Shown: positions 1 through 7,940 of the stretch, piece by piece
Layout: each line of letters starts with the position of its first letter
How positions within the stretch are numbered: the first letter of the stretch is position 1
Position numbers and translations under genes: made by a program
NCBI GenBank assembly: GCA_016788945.1
Contig: JAEUSA010000016.1
Coordinates: 1 to 13,285 of the forward strand
Origin: Leptospiraceae bacterium
Lineage (GTDB): Bacteria > Spirochaetota > Leptospiria > Turneriellales > Turneriellaceae
Reading direction: 5' to 3'
Length of the DNA stretch: 13,285 nt
Notes under the pieces: model-generated
Told to the model about the DNA's origin: nothing
Seen by the model: only the letters and a program-made list of their open reading frames with translations
Database searches by the model: none

Positions 1-872
1 GACCGCCGGTTTTCGGGATGCGCGTCAAAAACTTCAAAAACGAGGCCTGTATAATAGTCAAAACCACGTACCACAGCGGGATCATATTCGACAAAACTGC
101 CGAGACCCAGCGTCGCAAGATCGCTCATCACATCGATCACATATTGAGCGCCTTCAAGATGGTATTTTTTCTTCAGATAGTCGAGCTTCTCCAGTAGAAA
201 AAAATCGAGTTCGGCGCGCTGCAACGGCGTGACCCCTTCTTCGTCAAGCATCGCCGCATATACATCGGGTTTGACCTTTGCACGCTTATCCATAATGCGC
301 GCGATATTCGGCCATTTCTCGGGTGGCAACTTCAGCTCGCCACCGAGCACACCGTTGAGAATCGCCCGATGCGAGAGATAAACTTTGAAATGCGATGCGT
401 CGGCGCCATAACCTTTCAGCAGGTCGACGGCGAGTTGCAGTATTTCCAGGTCGGCAAGCCTCTCTGAAACTGCCCCGAAGATATCGCAGTTCAGCTGCCA
501 GTGTTCGCGCAGACGACCTTTACCCGGCTGTTCGTAGCGCCAGACATTTGGAATCGAATACCAGCGAATGGGCTTCGGTGTTTCATGAAAGCGTGATGCC
601 ACCATGCGAGCGACCGTCGGCGTCATCTCGGGTCTTATCGCGACTTTGCGCTCGCCGCGGTCGGTAAAAGAATATATCTGCTGGCCGACGATTTCTTCGG
701 ACGTTTTGGCGAGATAGATGTCGATCGGTTCTACGATCGGCGCATCGATCTGGTCGAAACCATAGGTGCGCACGACGCGGTGCATCACCGCGAACATGGC
801 CTCGCGAAAGCGCATATCTTCGGGGAAAAAATCCCGTGTACCCTTATACGGCTGTGTAGAAAGAAAGGCCAT
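1..872 (-). CDS. hisS: Histidyl-tRNA synthetase, N-terminal part (runs off the left edge)
   Basis: Class II aminoacyl-tRNA synthetase that charges tRNA-His with histidine in the cytoplasm. The frame opens with ATG at 872 and stays open for 290 codons to the window edge, so the rest of the catalytic domain and the anticodon-binding domain are missing from view (the family is usually about 420-450 aa). Visible family features are KGTRDFFP (residues 10-17), RPEMTPTVARM (80-90, substrate/ATP region), the motif 2 stretch with WYSIPNVWRYEQPGKGR (104-120) followed by QLNCD (126-130), and the histidine-binding signature VRGFDYYTGLVFE (268-280). The start lies only 3 bp after the gatA stop, and no strong Shine-Dalgarno sequence is visible, so translation is probably coupled to gatA. 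The protein is co-linear with known HisS and I see no frameshift. Family assignment is firm. Confidence 0.96.
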   Translation of the reverse strand, partial: MAFLSTQPYKGTRDFFPEDMRFREAMFAVMHRVVRTYGFDQIDAPIVEPIDIYLAKTSEEIVGQQIYSFTDRGERKVAIRPEMTPTVARMVASRFHETPKPIRWYSIPNVWRYEQPGKGRLREHWQLNCDIFGAVSERLADLEILQLAVDLLKGYGADASHFKVYLSHRAILNGVLGGELKLPPEKWPNIARIMDKRAKVKPDVYAAMLDEEGVTPLQRAELDFFLLEKLDYLKKKYHLEGAQYVIDVMSDLATLGLGSFVEYDPAVVRGFDYYTGLVFEVFDAHPENRR

Positions 873-875
873 GTA

Positions 876-2294
876 TCAGAGCACTGCCCGCTTTTGCGGA
901 AATTCTGCTTCGATGGCGCGGCCGAGCTCGAACAATAACTCTTCGGAAAAATTCGGCCCCTGCAGCTGCATACCAATCGGCAGGCCATCGCTGGGCCCGG
1001 GTACCGCCAAAGCCGGTATGCCCGCGAGGCTCGCGCCGACGGTCAGCACGTCGGACAAATACATCTGCACGGGATCTGACGTTTTTTCGCCGATCTTGAA
1101 CGCCGGTGAAGGCGTCGATGGCATCAGTATCGCATCAACTTTGGCAAACGCTTCATTATAGTCTTTTTGTATCAGAGCACGCACCGCCTGCGCTTTGCCA
1201 TAGAACGCATCGTAATAACCGCTCGAGAGGGCATAGGTGCCGAGCAGAATGCGGCGCTTCACTTCGGCGCCAAAACCTTCGGTGCGTGATTTCTCATAGA
1301 GCTCGCCCAAATTCTTTGCCGCCTTGCTGCGGTGACCAAAGCGCACGCCGTCAAAGCGCGCGAGGTTCGCCGACGCCTCACTCGTCGCAACGATATAATA
1401 GACCGGTATGCCATATTTCTGGCTCGGCAGCGATACAGATTCGACTGCCTTAACTTTGCCTTTCAGAAAGCTGAGAGTTTTATCGAAAGAGGCGCGCACT
1501 TCGGCGGTCAGTCCTTCGAGCATTTTTTCATCCACACCGAGGCGAATATCGCTGAGTTTACCCGACCACTTCTTGTACGCGCTGTCGGGCATTGTCGTCG
1601 AATCTTTCGCATCAAAACCCTTGATCGCATTGTGCACGATTTCGACGTCGGAAACCGAATGCGCGAGCGGACCGATTTGATCAAGACTCGAGGCAAAAGC
1701 GACCAGACCGTAGCGAGAAACCGTGCCATAAGTCGGTTTGAGACCCGACAGGCCGCAGAACGCGGCTGGCTGGCGAATCGAACCGCCTGTATCTGAACCC
1801 AGCGTTACCGGTAAAAAACCCGCGGCAACGGCTGCAGCCGAACCACCCGACGAACCTCCTGGCGCGCGCTCGGTATCGAACGGGTTGCGCGTGATCTGGA
1901 ATGCCGAATTTTCCGTCGAAGAGCCCATGGCAAATTCATCCATATTGAGGCGGCCCAGCGTGACAAAGCCCAACGCCTGTAGCTTTTCTATTACCGTAGC
2001 CGAATAGGGAGAAACAAATCTATCGAGAATCTTTGACGCACACTGCGTCACACGTCCCCGCGTAACAATATTGTCCTTGATGCCGATCGGTATACCATCA
2101 TAGGGAGAAAGCGCTTTGCCCTGTGCGATACGTTCTTCTGCGCGTTTTGCCTCCGCGAGCGCCTGCTCGCGTTCAACTGCGAGGAACGCCCGAATTTTGC
2201 TGTCGTGTTTGTCAATTTCAGCAAGTGAGCGATTCAGCAGCTCAACGGGAGATATTTTTTTCGCAGCAAGATCGCGCGAGAGATCAGACAACAT
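876..2294 (-). CDS. gatA: Asp-tRNA(Asn)/Glu-tRNA(Gln) amidotransferase subunit A
   Basis: Glutaminase subunit of the GatCAB complex, which converts misacylated Glu-tRNA-Gln and Asp-tRNA-Asn to the correct amidated forms using ammonia from glutamine. The 472-residue product is close to the usual 480-490. It carries the amidase-signature Ser-cisSer-Lys triad: K73 in GIPIGIKDN, S148 in PGGSSGGSAAAVA and S172 in GSDTGGSIRQPA, with the spacings expected for GatA. The DGLPIGMQLQGP segment near the C-terminus is also typical. The ATG at 2294 sits in CATATG, an in-frame stop lies seven codons upstream, and no alternative start or strong ribosome-binding site is seen. gatB and gatC are not adjacent; hisS follows after 3 bp, which suggests a small translation operon. 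Other amidase-family enzymes are possible in principle, but the overall match is to GatA. Confidence 0.96.
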   Translation of the reverse strand: MLSDLSRDLAAKKISPVELLNRSLAEIDKHDSKIRAFLAVEREQALAEAKRAEERIAQGKALSPYDGIPIGIKDNIVTRGRVTQCASKILDRFVSPYSATVIEKLQALGFVTLGRLNMDEFAMGSSTENSAFQITRNPFDTERAPGGSSGGSAAAVAAGFLPVTLGSDTGGSIRQPAAFCGLSGLKPTYGTVSRYGLVAFASSLDQIGPLAHSVSDVEIVHNAIKGFDAKDSTTMPDSAYKKWSGKLSDIRLGVDEKMLEGLTAEVRASFDKTLSFLKGKVKAVESVSLPSQKYGIPVYYIVATSEASANLARFDGVRFGHRSKAAKNLGELYEKSRTEGFGAEVKRRILLGTYALSSGYYDAFYGKAQAVRALIQKDYNEAFAKVDAILMPSTPSPAFKIGEKTSDPVQMYLSDVLTVGASLAGIPALAVPGPSDGLPIGMQLQGPNFSEELLFELGRAIEAEFPQKRAVL

Positions 2295-2359
2295 ATGAGC
2301 AAAAACAGTGAGTCAAATGGCGCGTAAAGCAAAGGCCTATCTAACCGCGCGGGCCGGGC

Positions 2360-2833
2360 TCAGGGAAACGCGAAGCCGGCGTTGACAAGGCGTTCATCGA
2401 GGCTTTTTACCCAGCGTATGTTCGCCCTTCTTGGCGGTGCTTGGTCGATTTTGACCACACAGTTGGCTTCGCGCATGATTTGGGCAGTCAGCGGGTTTGC
2501 TTTCATGAAGACCAGACTGCAGCCGCCCGCCGATGAATCGACCAACAGGCCGCTCATTTGCGGCTCAAATACATAACCGTCTTTACCAAAAGCTTCGGTT
2601 TTAAATGAGAGCGCGGCGAAAGTAACTTGCGTGGCCAAGAGGCGCACTTCAAAGCGCCTCTCTTGCACCATTTGCCTCGCATCGTTTAACCCTGCCTCTT
2701 TGCGCCGTGTTTTGTCGTTCGCTCGCGCGACGACAGACTTAACTTTTTGCGCCGCTTTTTTCACTATACGGGCGGGCTTGACCGGGACTTTTTTGCCCGC
2801 CTTCTTCTTGGGGGTCTTGGTCGGCTTCTTCAT
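2360..2833 (-). CDS. PilZ-like protein with a Lys-rich, histone-H1-like N-terminal tail
   Basis: A 157-residue protein in two parts. Residues 1-45 are strongly basic and rich in Lys, Ala, Pro and Val (for example MKKPTKTPKKKAGKKVPVKP), resembling bacterial H1-like tails and probably disordered. Residues 55-157 resemble a PilZ domain: RFEVR supplies an RxxxR motif (R60, R64) and DSSAGGCSL supplies a DxSxxGxxL motif (D99, S101, G104, L107), with beta-strand-like sequence between and after them. In PilZ proteins these motifs bind cyclic di-GMP. Binding here is inferred, because the 35-residue distance between the motifs is somewhat long. There is no signal peptide, so the protein is cytoplasmic. 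The start is ATG at 2833, again within CATATG, with no clear Shine-Dalgarno sequence. It lies 43 bp after the lipoprotein gene and 65 bp before gatA, so operon membership is open. Confidence 0.62.
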   Translation of the reverse strand: MKKPTKTPKKKAGKKVPVKPARIVKKAAQKVKSVVARANDKTRRKEAGLNDARQMVQERRFEVRLLATQVTFAALSFKTEAFGKDGYVFEPQMSGLLVDSSAGGCSLVFMKANPLTAQIMREANCVVKIDQAPPRRANIRWVKSLDERLVNAGFAFP

Positions 2834-2876
2834 ATGCTGAGAGTCAGGGCGACGCCGGTGATGTCAATGATTTGCT

Positions 2877-3302
2877 TCACCGCGTCGGGCTCTCACGGAC
2901 AATTTTTCCGCGCAGCGTGATCTTGCTGCAACCAGGAAAAAACGGCAGCACTGCCGGCGCCACGAGGTAGGCAAAATTGTTCATATCGCAACCCTCGTTC
3001 TCTACAGAAAAATTGATGACCGCCTGCCCGCCGCGCGCTGCAATCGTCTGGTTAAAAGTGCGCATCTGTTGCGTAGTGTCCCCGAGCGGAACAAAGCTGT
3101 AAACCAGCGACCAATACCGGTGCGTTACTTCAATATCGCCGATGATCTCGAGTCCGATATTTTCCGCTTTGACTCGTCCGTCAGAACCGTAAATCTGCGG
3201 CGTCATCGAAACCGCGTAAGACAGATCGTCGGTTTTGATTTTGTGACGGCTACCGATGCAGTTGACAGCAAGCACGGCGGCGATGATTACCAGAACTTTC
3301 AT
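2877..3302 (-). CDS. Small putative lipoprotein (141 aa), last gene of a three-gene envelope operon
   Basis: I do not recognise a characterised family. Residues 1-15 form a short signal peptide, MKVLVIIAAVLAVNC, ending in Cys15. This fits the relaxed spirochaetal lipobox, though Asn at -1 is atypical for enterobacteria. The mature part contains VEVT-like strands, WSLVYSFVPLGDTT (about 64-77), a GGQAVINFSVENEGC stretch (about 91-105) and FFPGCSKITLRGKIV near the end. The GG-x-AVIN segment followed by PFFPGC and TLRGKIV recalls small envelope lipoproteins of the TRL/YbjQ-like type, but that is only a loose resemblance. Two further Cys residues could form a disulfide. The ATG overlaps the stop of the upstream gene (ATGA, 4 bp), so translation is coupled. 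The product is probably anchored in the inner or outer membrane on the periplasmic side. Confidence 0.75.
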   Translation of the reverse strand: MKVLVIIAAVLAVNCIGSRHKIKTDDLSYAVSMTPQIYGSDGRVKAENIGLEIIGDIEVTHRYWSLVYSFVPLGDTTQQMRTFNQTIAARGGQAVINFSVENEGCDMNNFAYLVAPAVLPFFPGCSKITLRGKIVRESPTR

Positions 3303-3799
3303 CGGTCTCTCCGGCGTGGGCGCGAAGTACGTGTCTTTTTCTCTTTCCTTTTCTTGTCTTTTTTGTATCCCACAGGGCGAACGTACAGCATATACTTGCG
3401 TTCGGGCTCTTCAAAAATCTTCGGCACAGAATATCCTGACACACGAATCCAGTCTTTATCGAAATAAAACAGTACGGTATTGAAAACATAACTGCCAAAT
3501 CGAAATTCGCTGATCTGCGCATCACGCGCACTGAGCGCCGTCGCAGCAGTCAGTTTATGGTCGAGCTTTTCATCTTGTGTCAGCTGCCAGTCATTCGACG
3601 ATGAGGTCGGCGTATCCAATATCTCGATTTCTGTCGTAAACGGGGTCGCCTGTGCCGGGTCGGGCGGCATTTTCTCTCCGCCGATATAACGCACCTGCCC
3701 CACCATAACCGGCTTGTTGTAAAGCTTGGGCTTCATCACGAAAGGTTGGGCGCAATGAGCAGCGAAGATTACTAACGCGAAAAGTACAACCTTCACCAT
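3299..3799 (-). CDS. Putative lipoprotein with a very basic C-terminal tail (166 aa)
   Basis: Family not recognised. A short signal peptide, MVKVVLFALVIFAAHC, ends at Cys16, compatible with lipidation although His at -1 is unusual. The middle of the protein looks like a beta-rich soluble domain, with strands such as ISEFRFGSYVFNTVLFYF (about 95-112) and WIRVSGYSVPKIF (about 116-128). The last 22 or so residues are almost entirely Lys, Arg, Asp, Glu, Thr and Ser (KKDKKRKEKKTRTSRPRRRDR), an unusual end for a lipoprotein. The start codon overlaps the end of the upstream outer-membrane protein gene by 7 bp, and the stop overlaps the next lipoprotein gene by 4 bp, so the three genes are translated as one unit. 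A shared envelope task is likely but its nature is unknown. Confidence 0.75.
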   Translation of the reverse strand: MVKVVLFALVIFAAHCAQPFVMKPKLYNKPVMVGQVRYIGGEKMPPDPAQATPFTTEIEILDTPTSSSNDWQLTQDEKLDHKLTAATALSARDAQISEFRFGSYVFNTVLFYFDKDWIRVSGYSVPKIFEEPERKYMLYVRPVGYKKDKKRKEKKTRTSRPRRRDR

Positions 3800-4917
3800 A
3801 CAAACCTTGCCCCGGTAGTGACCGCATAACTCGCATCGTTGGTGATATGCGCGAGAGTGAAGATGCGTATCTTCCAGATGTTAAATTGCGGGCCGAAGAA
3901 CGTACGAAATCCCACGGCCGAAGCTTTGCCAGTCTCGCTCATTGAAAACCGCGCATAGTCGTCGCTCGTGCTGACACCGTCGACTTTGACCACACCGGAA
4001 ATATTGGCGGCGATCTCGGCTGAACTCAGAATATGAAAGTCGGCTGCACCACCCACGACGAATGAAAGAAAATACAACAATGAAAAATTTGTCGAGACCT
4101 CGAGCGGAACAACGTGTGAAGTGTAGGTTATCGCCAGCGTACCCGTCGGCTCATAGACGACGCGCTTACCGTTTGTCTCAAATTCAACACTGGTTATTTT
4201 CGTTGTGCTTGAAACCGAGGTGGTCGTCGAAGCGTACGAATAGCCTAAACCGACATCGAGACCGCCCCAGGTCATGAGGCCGAATGGTATCTTGCGCATC
4301 GGCAGCAGTTTATACTGAATGTACGCACTGGCTGAAGTTGACTTTAACGAATACACATCAAAGCTCATGGTCGGCAGCAGAAAAAATGAAGCATAGACAT
4401 TGATATTTTTGGGATCAAACCACCCACGGCGCTTGAATGGCATATGCTTGAAACTGACACCGAGCGAAGCGTTGGCGACCACCCCCGCACCTGCATCGGG
4501 AAGTGTGCCCGACGAAAATCTGTTCTTCAGAGCCGTGAGTTCTGACGTCGTAAAGGCCGGTGTAATATTGTTCACCGCTACGGTGACACCCGCGCCAAGA
4601 GCAAATACCTGCATGTTGGTTGCGTAATCCGCCACCGCCCCTTTGCTGCTCGCGGCGTATGCCTTCGCCATGTAACCCATCACGGGCCCCAAGTTCGCGG
4701 TCTGGAACTTGCTTTTTACCTGATTGCAGACTTCGGTTTCAATGGTCGCCTGCAAAAGCGCGCCGGCAGACGGCGCATTCACCGTTACCGGGCTGCACTC
4801 GGTGAGAGCCGCAACTTCGTGAGTGGCGAAAAAAACCGCGCTCCATAAGATCAGGGCATGAGTTACCCTCGGCATTCTATACTGATTATCGGGATTCGCT
4901 ATGGTGAAGTGAAACAT
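3793..4917 (-). CDS. Predicted outer-membrane beta-barrel/surface protein, first gene of a three-gene operon
   Basis: A 374-residue exported protein of no family I can name with confidence. Its look resembles leptospiral barrel-type surface proteins such as the Lsa36-like group; this is a weak comparison from memory. The first ATG (4917) gives MFHFTIANPDNQYR before a typical signal peptide. An internal ATG at 4875 gives MPRVTHALILWSAVFFATHEVAA, a cleaner signal sequence, so the true start may be 4875. A TAATAT -10-like hexamer at 4933-4928 would place transcription initiation close to 4921, which also favours the inner start. From about residue 130 onward there are alternating hydrophobic/polar strands (INVYASFFLLPTMSFDVYSL, FGLMTWGGLDVGLGYSYAS, GTLAITYTSHVVPLEVSTNF), and the chain ends in an aromatic residue (GARFVW) as barrels often do. 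The mature N-terminal region has two Cys residues. Its 3' end overlaps the following lipoprotein gene by 7 bp. Confidence 0.7.
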   Translation of the reverse strand: MFHFTIANPDNQYRMPRVTHALILWSAVFFATHEVAALTECSPVTVNAPSAGALLQATIETEVCNQVKSKFQTANLGPVMGYMAKAYAASSKGAVADYATNMQVFALGAGVTVAVNNITPAFTTSELTALKNRFSSGTLPDAGAGVVANASLGVSFKHMPFKRRGWFDPKNINVYASFFLLPTMSFDVYSLKSTSASAYIQYKLLPMRKIPFGLMTWGGLDVGLGYSYASTTTSVSSTTKITSVEFETNGKRVVYEPTGTLAITYTSHVVPLEVSTNFSLLYFLSFVVGGAADFHILSSAEIAANISGVVKVDGVSTSDDYARFSMSETGKASAVGFRTFFGPQFNIWKIRIFTLAHITNDASYAVTTGARFVW

Positions 4918-4972
4918 CCCCGTAGGGATATTAGACGAGTTTTACAGTGCGCATACGACGCGCTCAGGCTCG

Positions 4973-5004
4973 GGGTTGCAGGGATAAGCCTACCCCTACA
5001 ACCC
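4973..5004 (-). terminator. Imperfect 14-bp hairpin just after mdh
   Basis: The plus-strand arms GGGTTGCAGGGATA (4973-4986) and TACCCCTACAACCC (4991-5004) pair with two mismatches around an AGCC loop. The hairpin begins 12 nt beyond the mdh TAA stop in the direction of transcription, so it is well placed to end or stabilise the mdh transcript. No T-rich tract follows on the transcribed strand, so it is not a canonical rho-independent terminator. It could instead be a copy of a dispersed REP-like palindrome. The pairing is seen directly; the terminator role is inferred. Confidence 0.45.
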
Positions 5005-5016
5005 GACAACAAAGGG

Positions 5017-6000
<984 letters not shown>

Positions 6001-7878
6001 TCAACCATCGGGCATTTTCCCGGTGGCAGGCGCTATGCGGTTTTTTGCAATGGCGAAACCCATGACGCCGACATAATCACGAAATGTCTGCATCGCATTT
6101 TCTGGCAGTGGTGGCTCTGTTTTCATACGGTGCCATTCAGGGTCGGCGACCATGTCATAGTAGCCGTTGAATTTTTCCGCACCGAAAAGTAGCACCAACT
6201 CACGGCGCTTTTCGCTGACGATCACACCGCCGGCATGCTCGACATCGATGAAGGCAAAACGCTCACCCGGGGCCAGCAGCGATTTTCCCATCGAGGCATG
6301 CGCCGTCTTTAACTGCAACAGATCGATCACAGTTGGTAGAACATCCAGCTCTGAAGCGACGCGATCGTCTTTGCGCGCAGCAATGAACCCCGGCGAATAA
6401 AAAAGCAGAGGTATGCGAAACGAATCACGGCCCTGTTTTTCTTCAAATGCATGGTCGGCCATCAGTACGAACACCGTGTCCTTGAACCAGGGTTTTGACC
6501 TCGCCGCATTGAAGAAATCGCGCAGCGTGTTGTCTGAATAGCGCAGCGCATTGTAATATTTCGCACGGGGTAGCGACGCGGCAAAATGGTCATTGCCCTG
6601 CGGTAAAGTAAACGGCGGGTGCGGATGCAGAGTGTAAACTACGGAAAGGACCGGTTTTGTCGCGGCGTCGATTTCCGCTAAAGCGCGCGCGAATGTCACG
6701 TGATCGTAAATACCCCACACACCGTCGTGGTCTGCGCTGGCCGGGAAACTCTCGCGCGTCAAGATCTGCGAAAAACCGGCGAGGCGCGCAAAAGCATTAA
6801 AACCCATCGAACCTGCTTTTGCCGCATAAGTAAAATGTGTGGCATAACCTTGTTCGGCGAATATCTGACCCATGCCACGCTGAAAATTCTGCTCATGCGG
6901 CGATGTGATGTAGAGTGAGCCATAGAGCGTCGGTATACTGCTCACCGCCGACGGTAGCGAAGCGATAGAACGCCGACCGGTTGCATAAGCATTCGTCAAT
7001 AACCATCCGCCCTGCGCTAAAGAGTCAAAGAACGGGGTAGCCCCCATACTGTCACCATACGCACCCACGCGCCGCGCCGACCACGATTCGAGCAGAATAA
7101 ACACAACATTCTTCTTCACACTCGCCGCTTTCGGGCTTGCGTGACGAAAAAACGGCGTCGCAACCGCGGGAAACATTTCATTGGCACTGCCGATTAATTG
7201 CTGCACGCGGCGAACGCTCGCTTCACTGCCCGAAACCGGGAATGAGCTGCGGTGAAAGACAGCGTAGAATGATGTATAAATTCCATTGAGCGCGAAATCG
7301 CCGTGCGCCTGCGTCAGATGCACAAAAGCATCGGCAGGCCGCAGCGGGCGCCCCTGAAATCCGCCGCGAAAGGCAATGACCGTAGCTAGAATAAAAAATA
7401 GCAGACCCGCAACTCGACGGCGTAACTTCGTCGATGCAACCTGCTCTCGATGCACAAGACGTCGCCAAAACCAGAAGAACACAGCACCAATGCCGGCATA
7501 GAGCAAGGGGATATATGTATAATCGCGAATCGCCATCAACGAGACGTCGACAAAATTTTGGTAGAAGAGCATGAGCTCAATCGTTGAATGTTTGCCCGCT
7601 TGTCGGTAATACGCGATGTCGCCGATAAGTACAGTCAGACAGTAGTAAAAAATAATGCCCGCAAGCCACAGTGCGAAGCGGCGCACGCGAAGATTGGCGC
7701 TGATAAGGTAGAGCAACCCCGGCACGGCAAACGCCGCGGCGCTCGTTGCAAGCGTATAGCGCAACATCACCAACCAGCCCACAATCGGCGCCGCGCTATT
7801 TAAATAGAGAATATGGAAAATGCATGCTGAAAAAATCAACATGCCGGCAAAGAGAGAATAGGCAAACAGCAGATTCAA
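6001..7878 (-). CDS. LTA synthase / phosphoglycerol transferase-family (sulfatase-fold) membrane enzyme
   Basis: A 625-residue polytopic protein with about five N-terminal membrane segments (roughly residues 5-27, 32-58, 68-88, 120-140 and 155-172) and an exported alkaline-phosphatase-superfamily domain from about residue 255. Catalytic landmarks are NVVFILLESWSAR (metal-binding E264), AYATGRRSIASLPS (nucleophile Thr300), a Trp388 region, VYTLHPHPPF (H418/H420) and VLMADHAF (D475, H476). This is the arrangement of LtaS/OpgB-type enzymes, which transfer phosphoglycerol or related groups at the outer face of the inner membrane. In a diderm the acceptor may be a periplasmic glucan, a glycolipid or LPS; the substrate cannot be read from sequence. 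The reading frame begins at a TTG (7878), with no clear ribosome-binding site. ATG at 7842 (residue 13) is an alternative but would shorten the first membrane helix. It lies 62 bp after the large repeat gene. Confidence 0.88.
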   Translation of the reverse strand: MNLLFAYSLFAGMLIFSACIFHILYLNSAAPIVGWLVMLRYTLATSAAAFAVPGLLYLISANLRVRRFALWLAGIIFYYCLTVLIGDIAYYRQAGKHSTIELMLFYQNFVDVSLMAIRDYTYIPLLYAGIGAVFFWFWRRLVHREQVASTKLRRRVAGLLFFILATVIAFRGGFQGRPLRPADAFVHLTQAHGDFALNGIYTSFYAVFHRSSFPVSGSEASVRRVQQLIGSANEMFPAVATPFFRHASPKAASVKKNVVFILLESWSARRVGAYGDSMGATPFFDSLAQGGWLLTNAYATGRRSIASLPSAVSSIPTLYGSLYITSPHEQNFQRGMGQIFAEQGYATHFTYAAKAGSMGFNAFARLAGFSQILTRESFPASADHDGVWGIYDHVTFARALAEIDAATKPVLSVVYTLHPHPPFTLPQGNDHFAASLPRAKYYNALRYSDNTLRDFFNAARSKPWFKDTVFVLMADHAFEEKQGRDSFRIPLLFYSPGFIAARKDDRVASELDVLPTVIDLLQLKTAHASMGKSLLAPGERFAFIDVEHAGGVIVSEKRRELVLLFGAEKFNGYYDMVADPEWHRMKTEPPLPENAMQTFRDYVGVMGFAIAKNRIAPATGKMPDG

Positions 7879-7883
7879 GGGCG

Positions 7884-7914
7884 CTGCATTTGCAGATGGT
7901 CTGCCGCGCAGACC
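7884..7914 (-). promoter_or_regulatory. Two small perfect inverted repeats in the leader of the sulfatase-family gene
   Basis: In the 62-bp gap between the large repeat gene and the sulfatase-family gene, GGTCTGC (7898-7904) pairs with GCAGACC (7908-7914) around a 3-nt loop, and CTGCA (7884-7888) pairs with TGCAG (7891-7895). A TTGACG -35-like hexamer on the minus strand abuts the larger repeat, but no good -10 hexamer is found at 16-18 bp. The repeats may be a weak terminator, an operator or a leader structure; only the base pairing is directly supported. Confidence 0.35.
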
Positions 7915-7940
7915 GTCAAGAATTTACCTGATAGCAGAGA

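Noticed and set aside
766..1161. Plus-strand open frame spanning the gatA/hisS junction
   Set aside because: It is antisense to two well-supported genes and its translation has no recognisable motif.
7901..7930. Sigma-70 promoter based on TTGACG upstream of the sulfatase-family gene
   Set aside because: No acceptable -10 hexamer occurs 16-18 bp downstream, so only the -35-like half matches.
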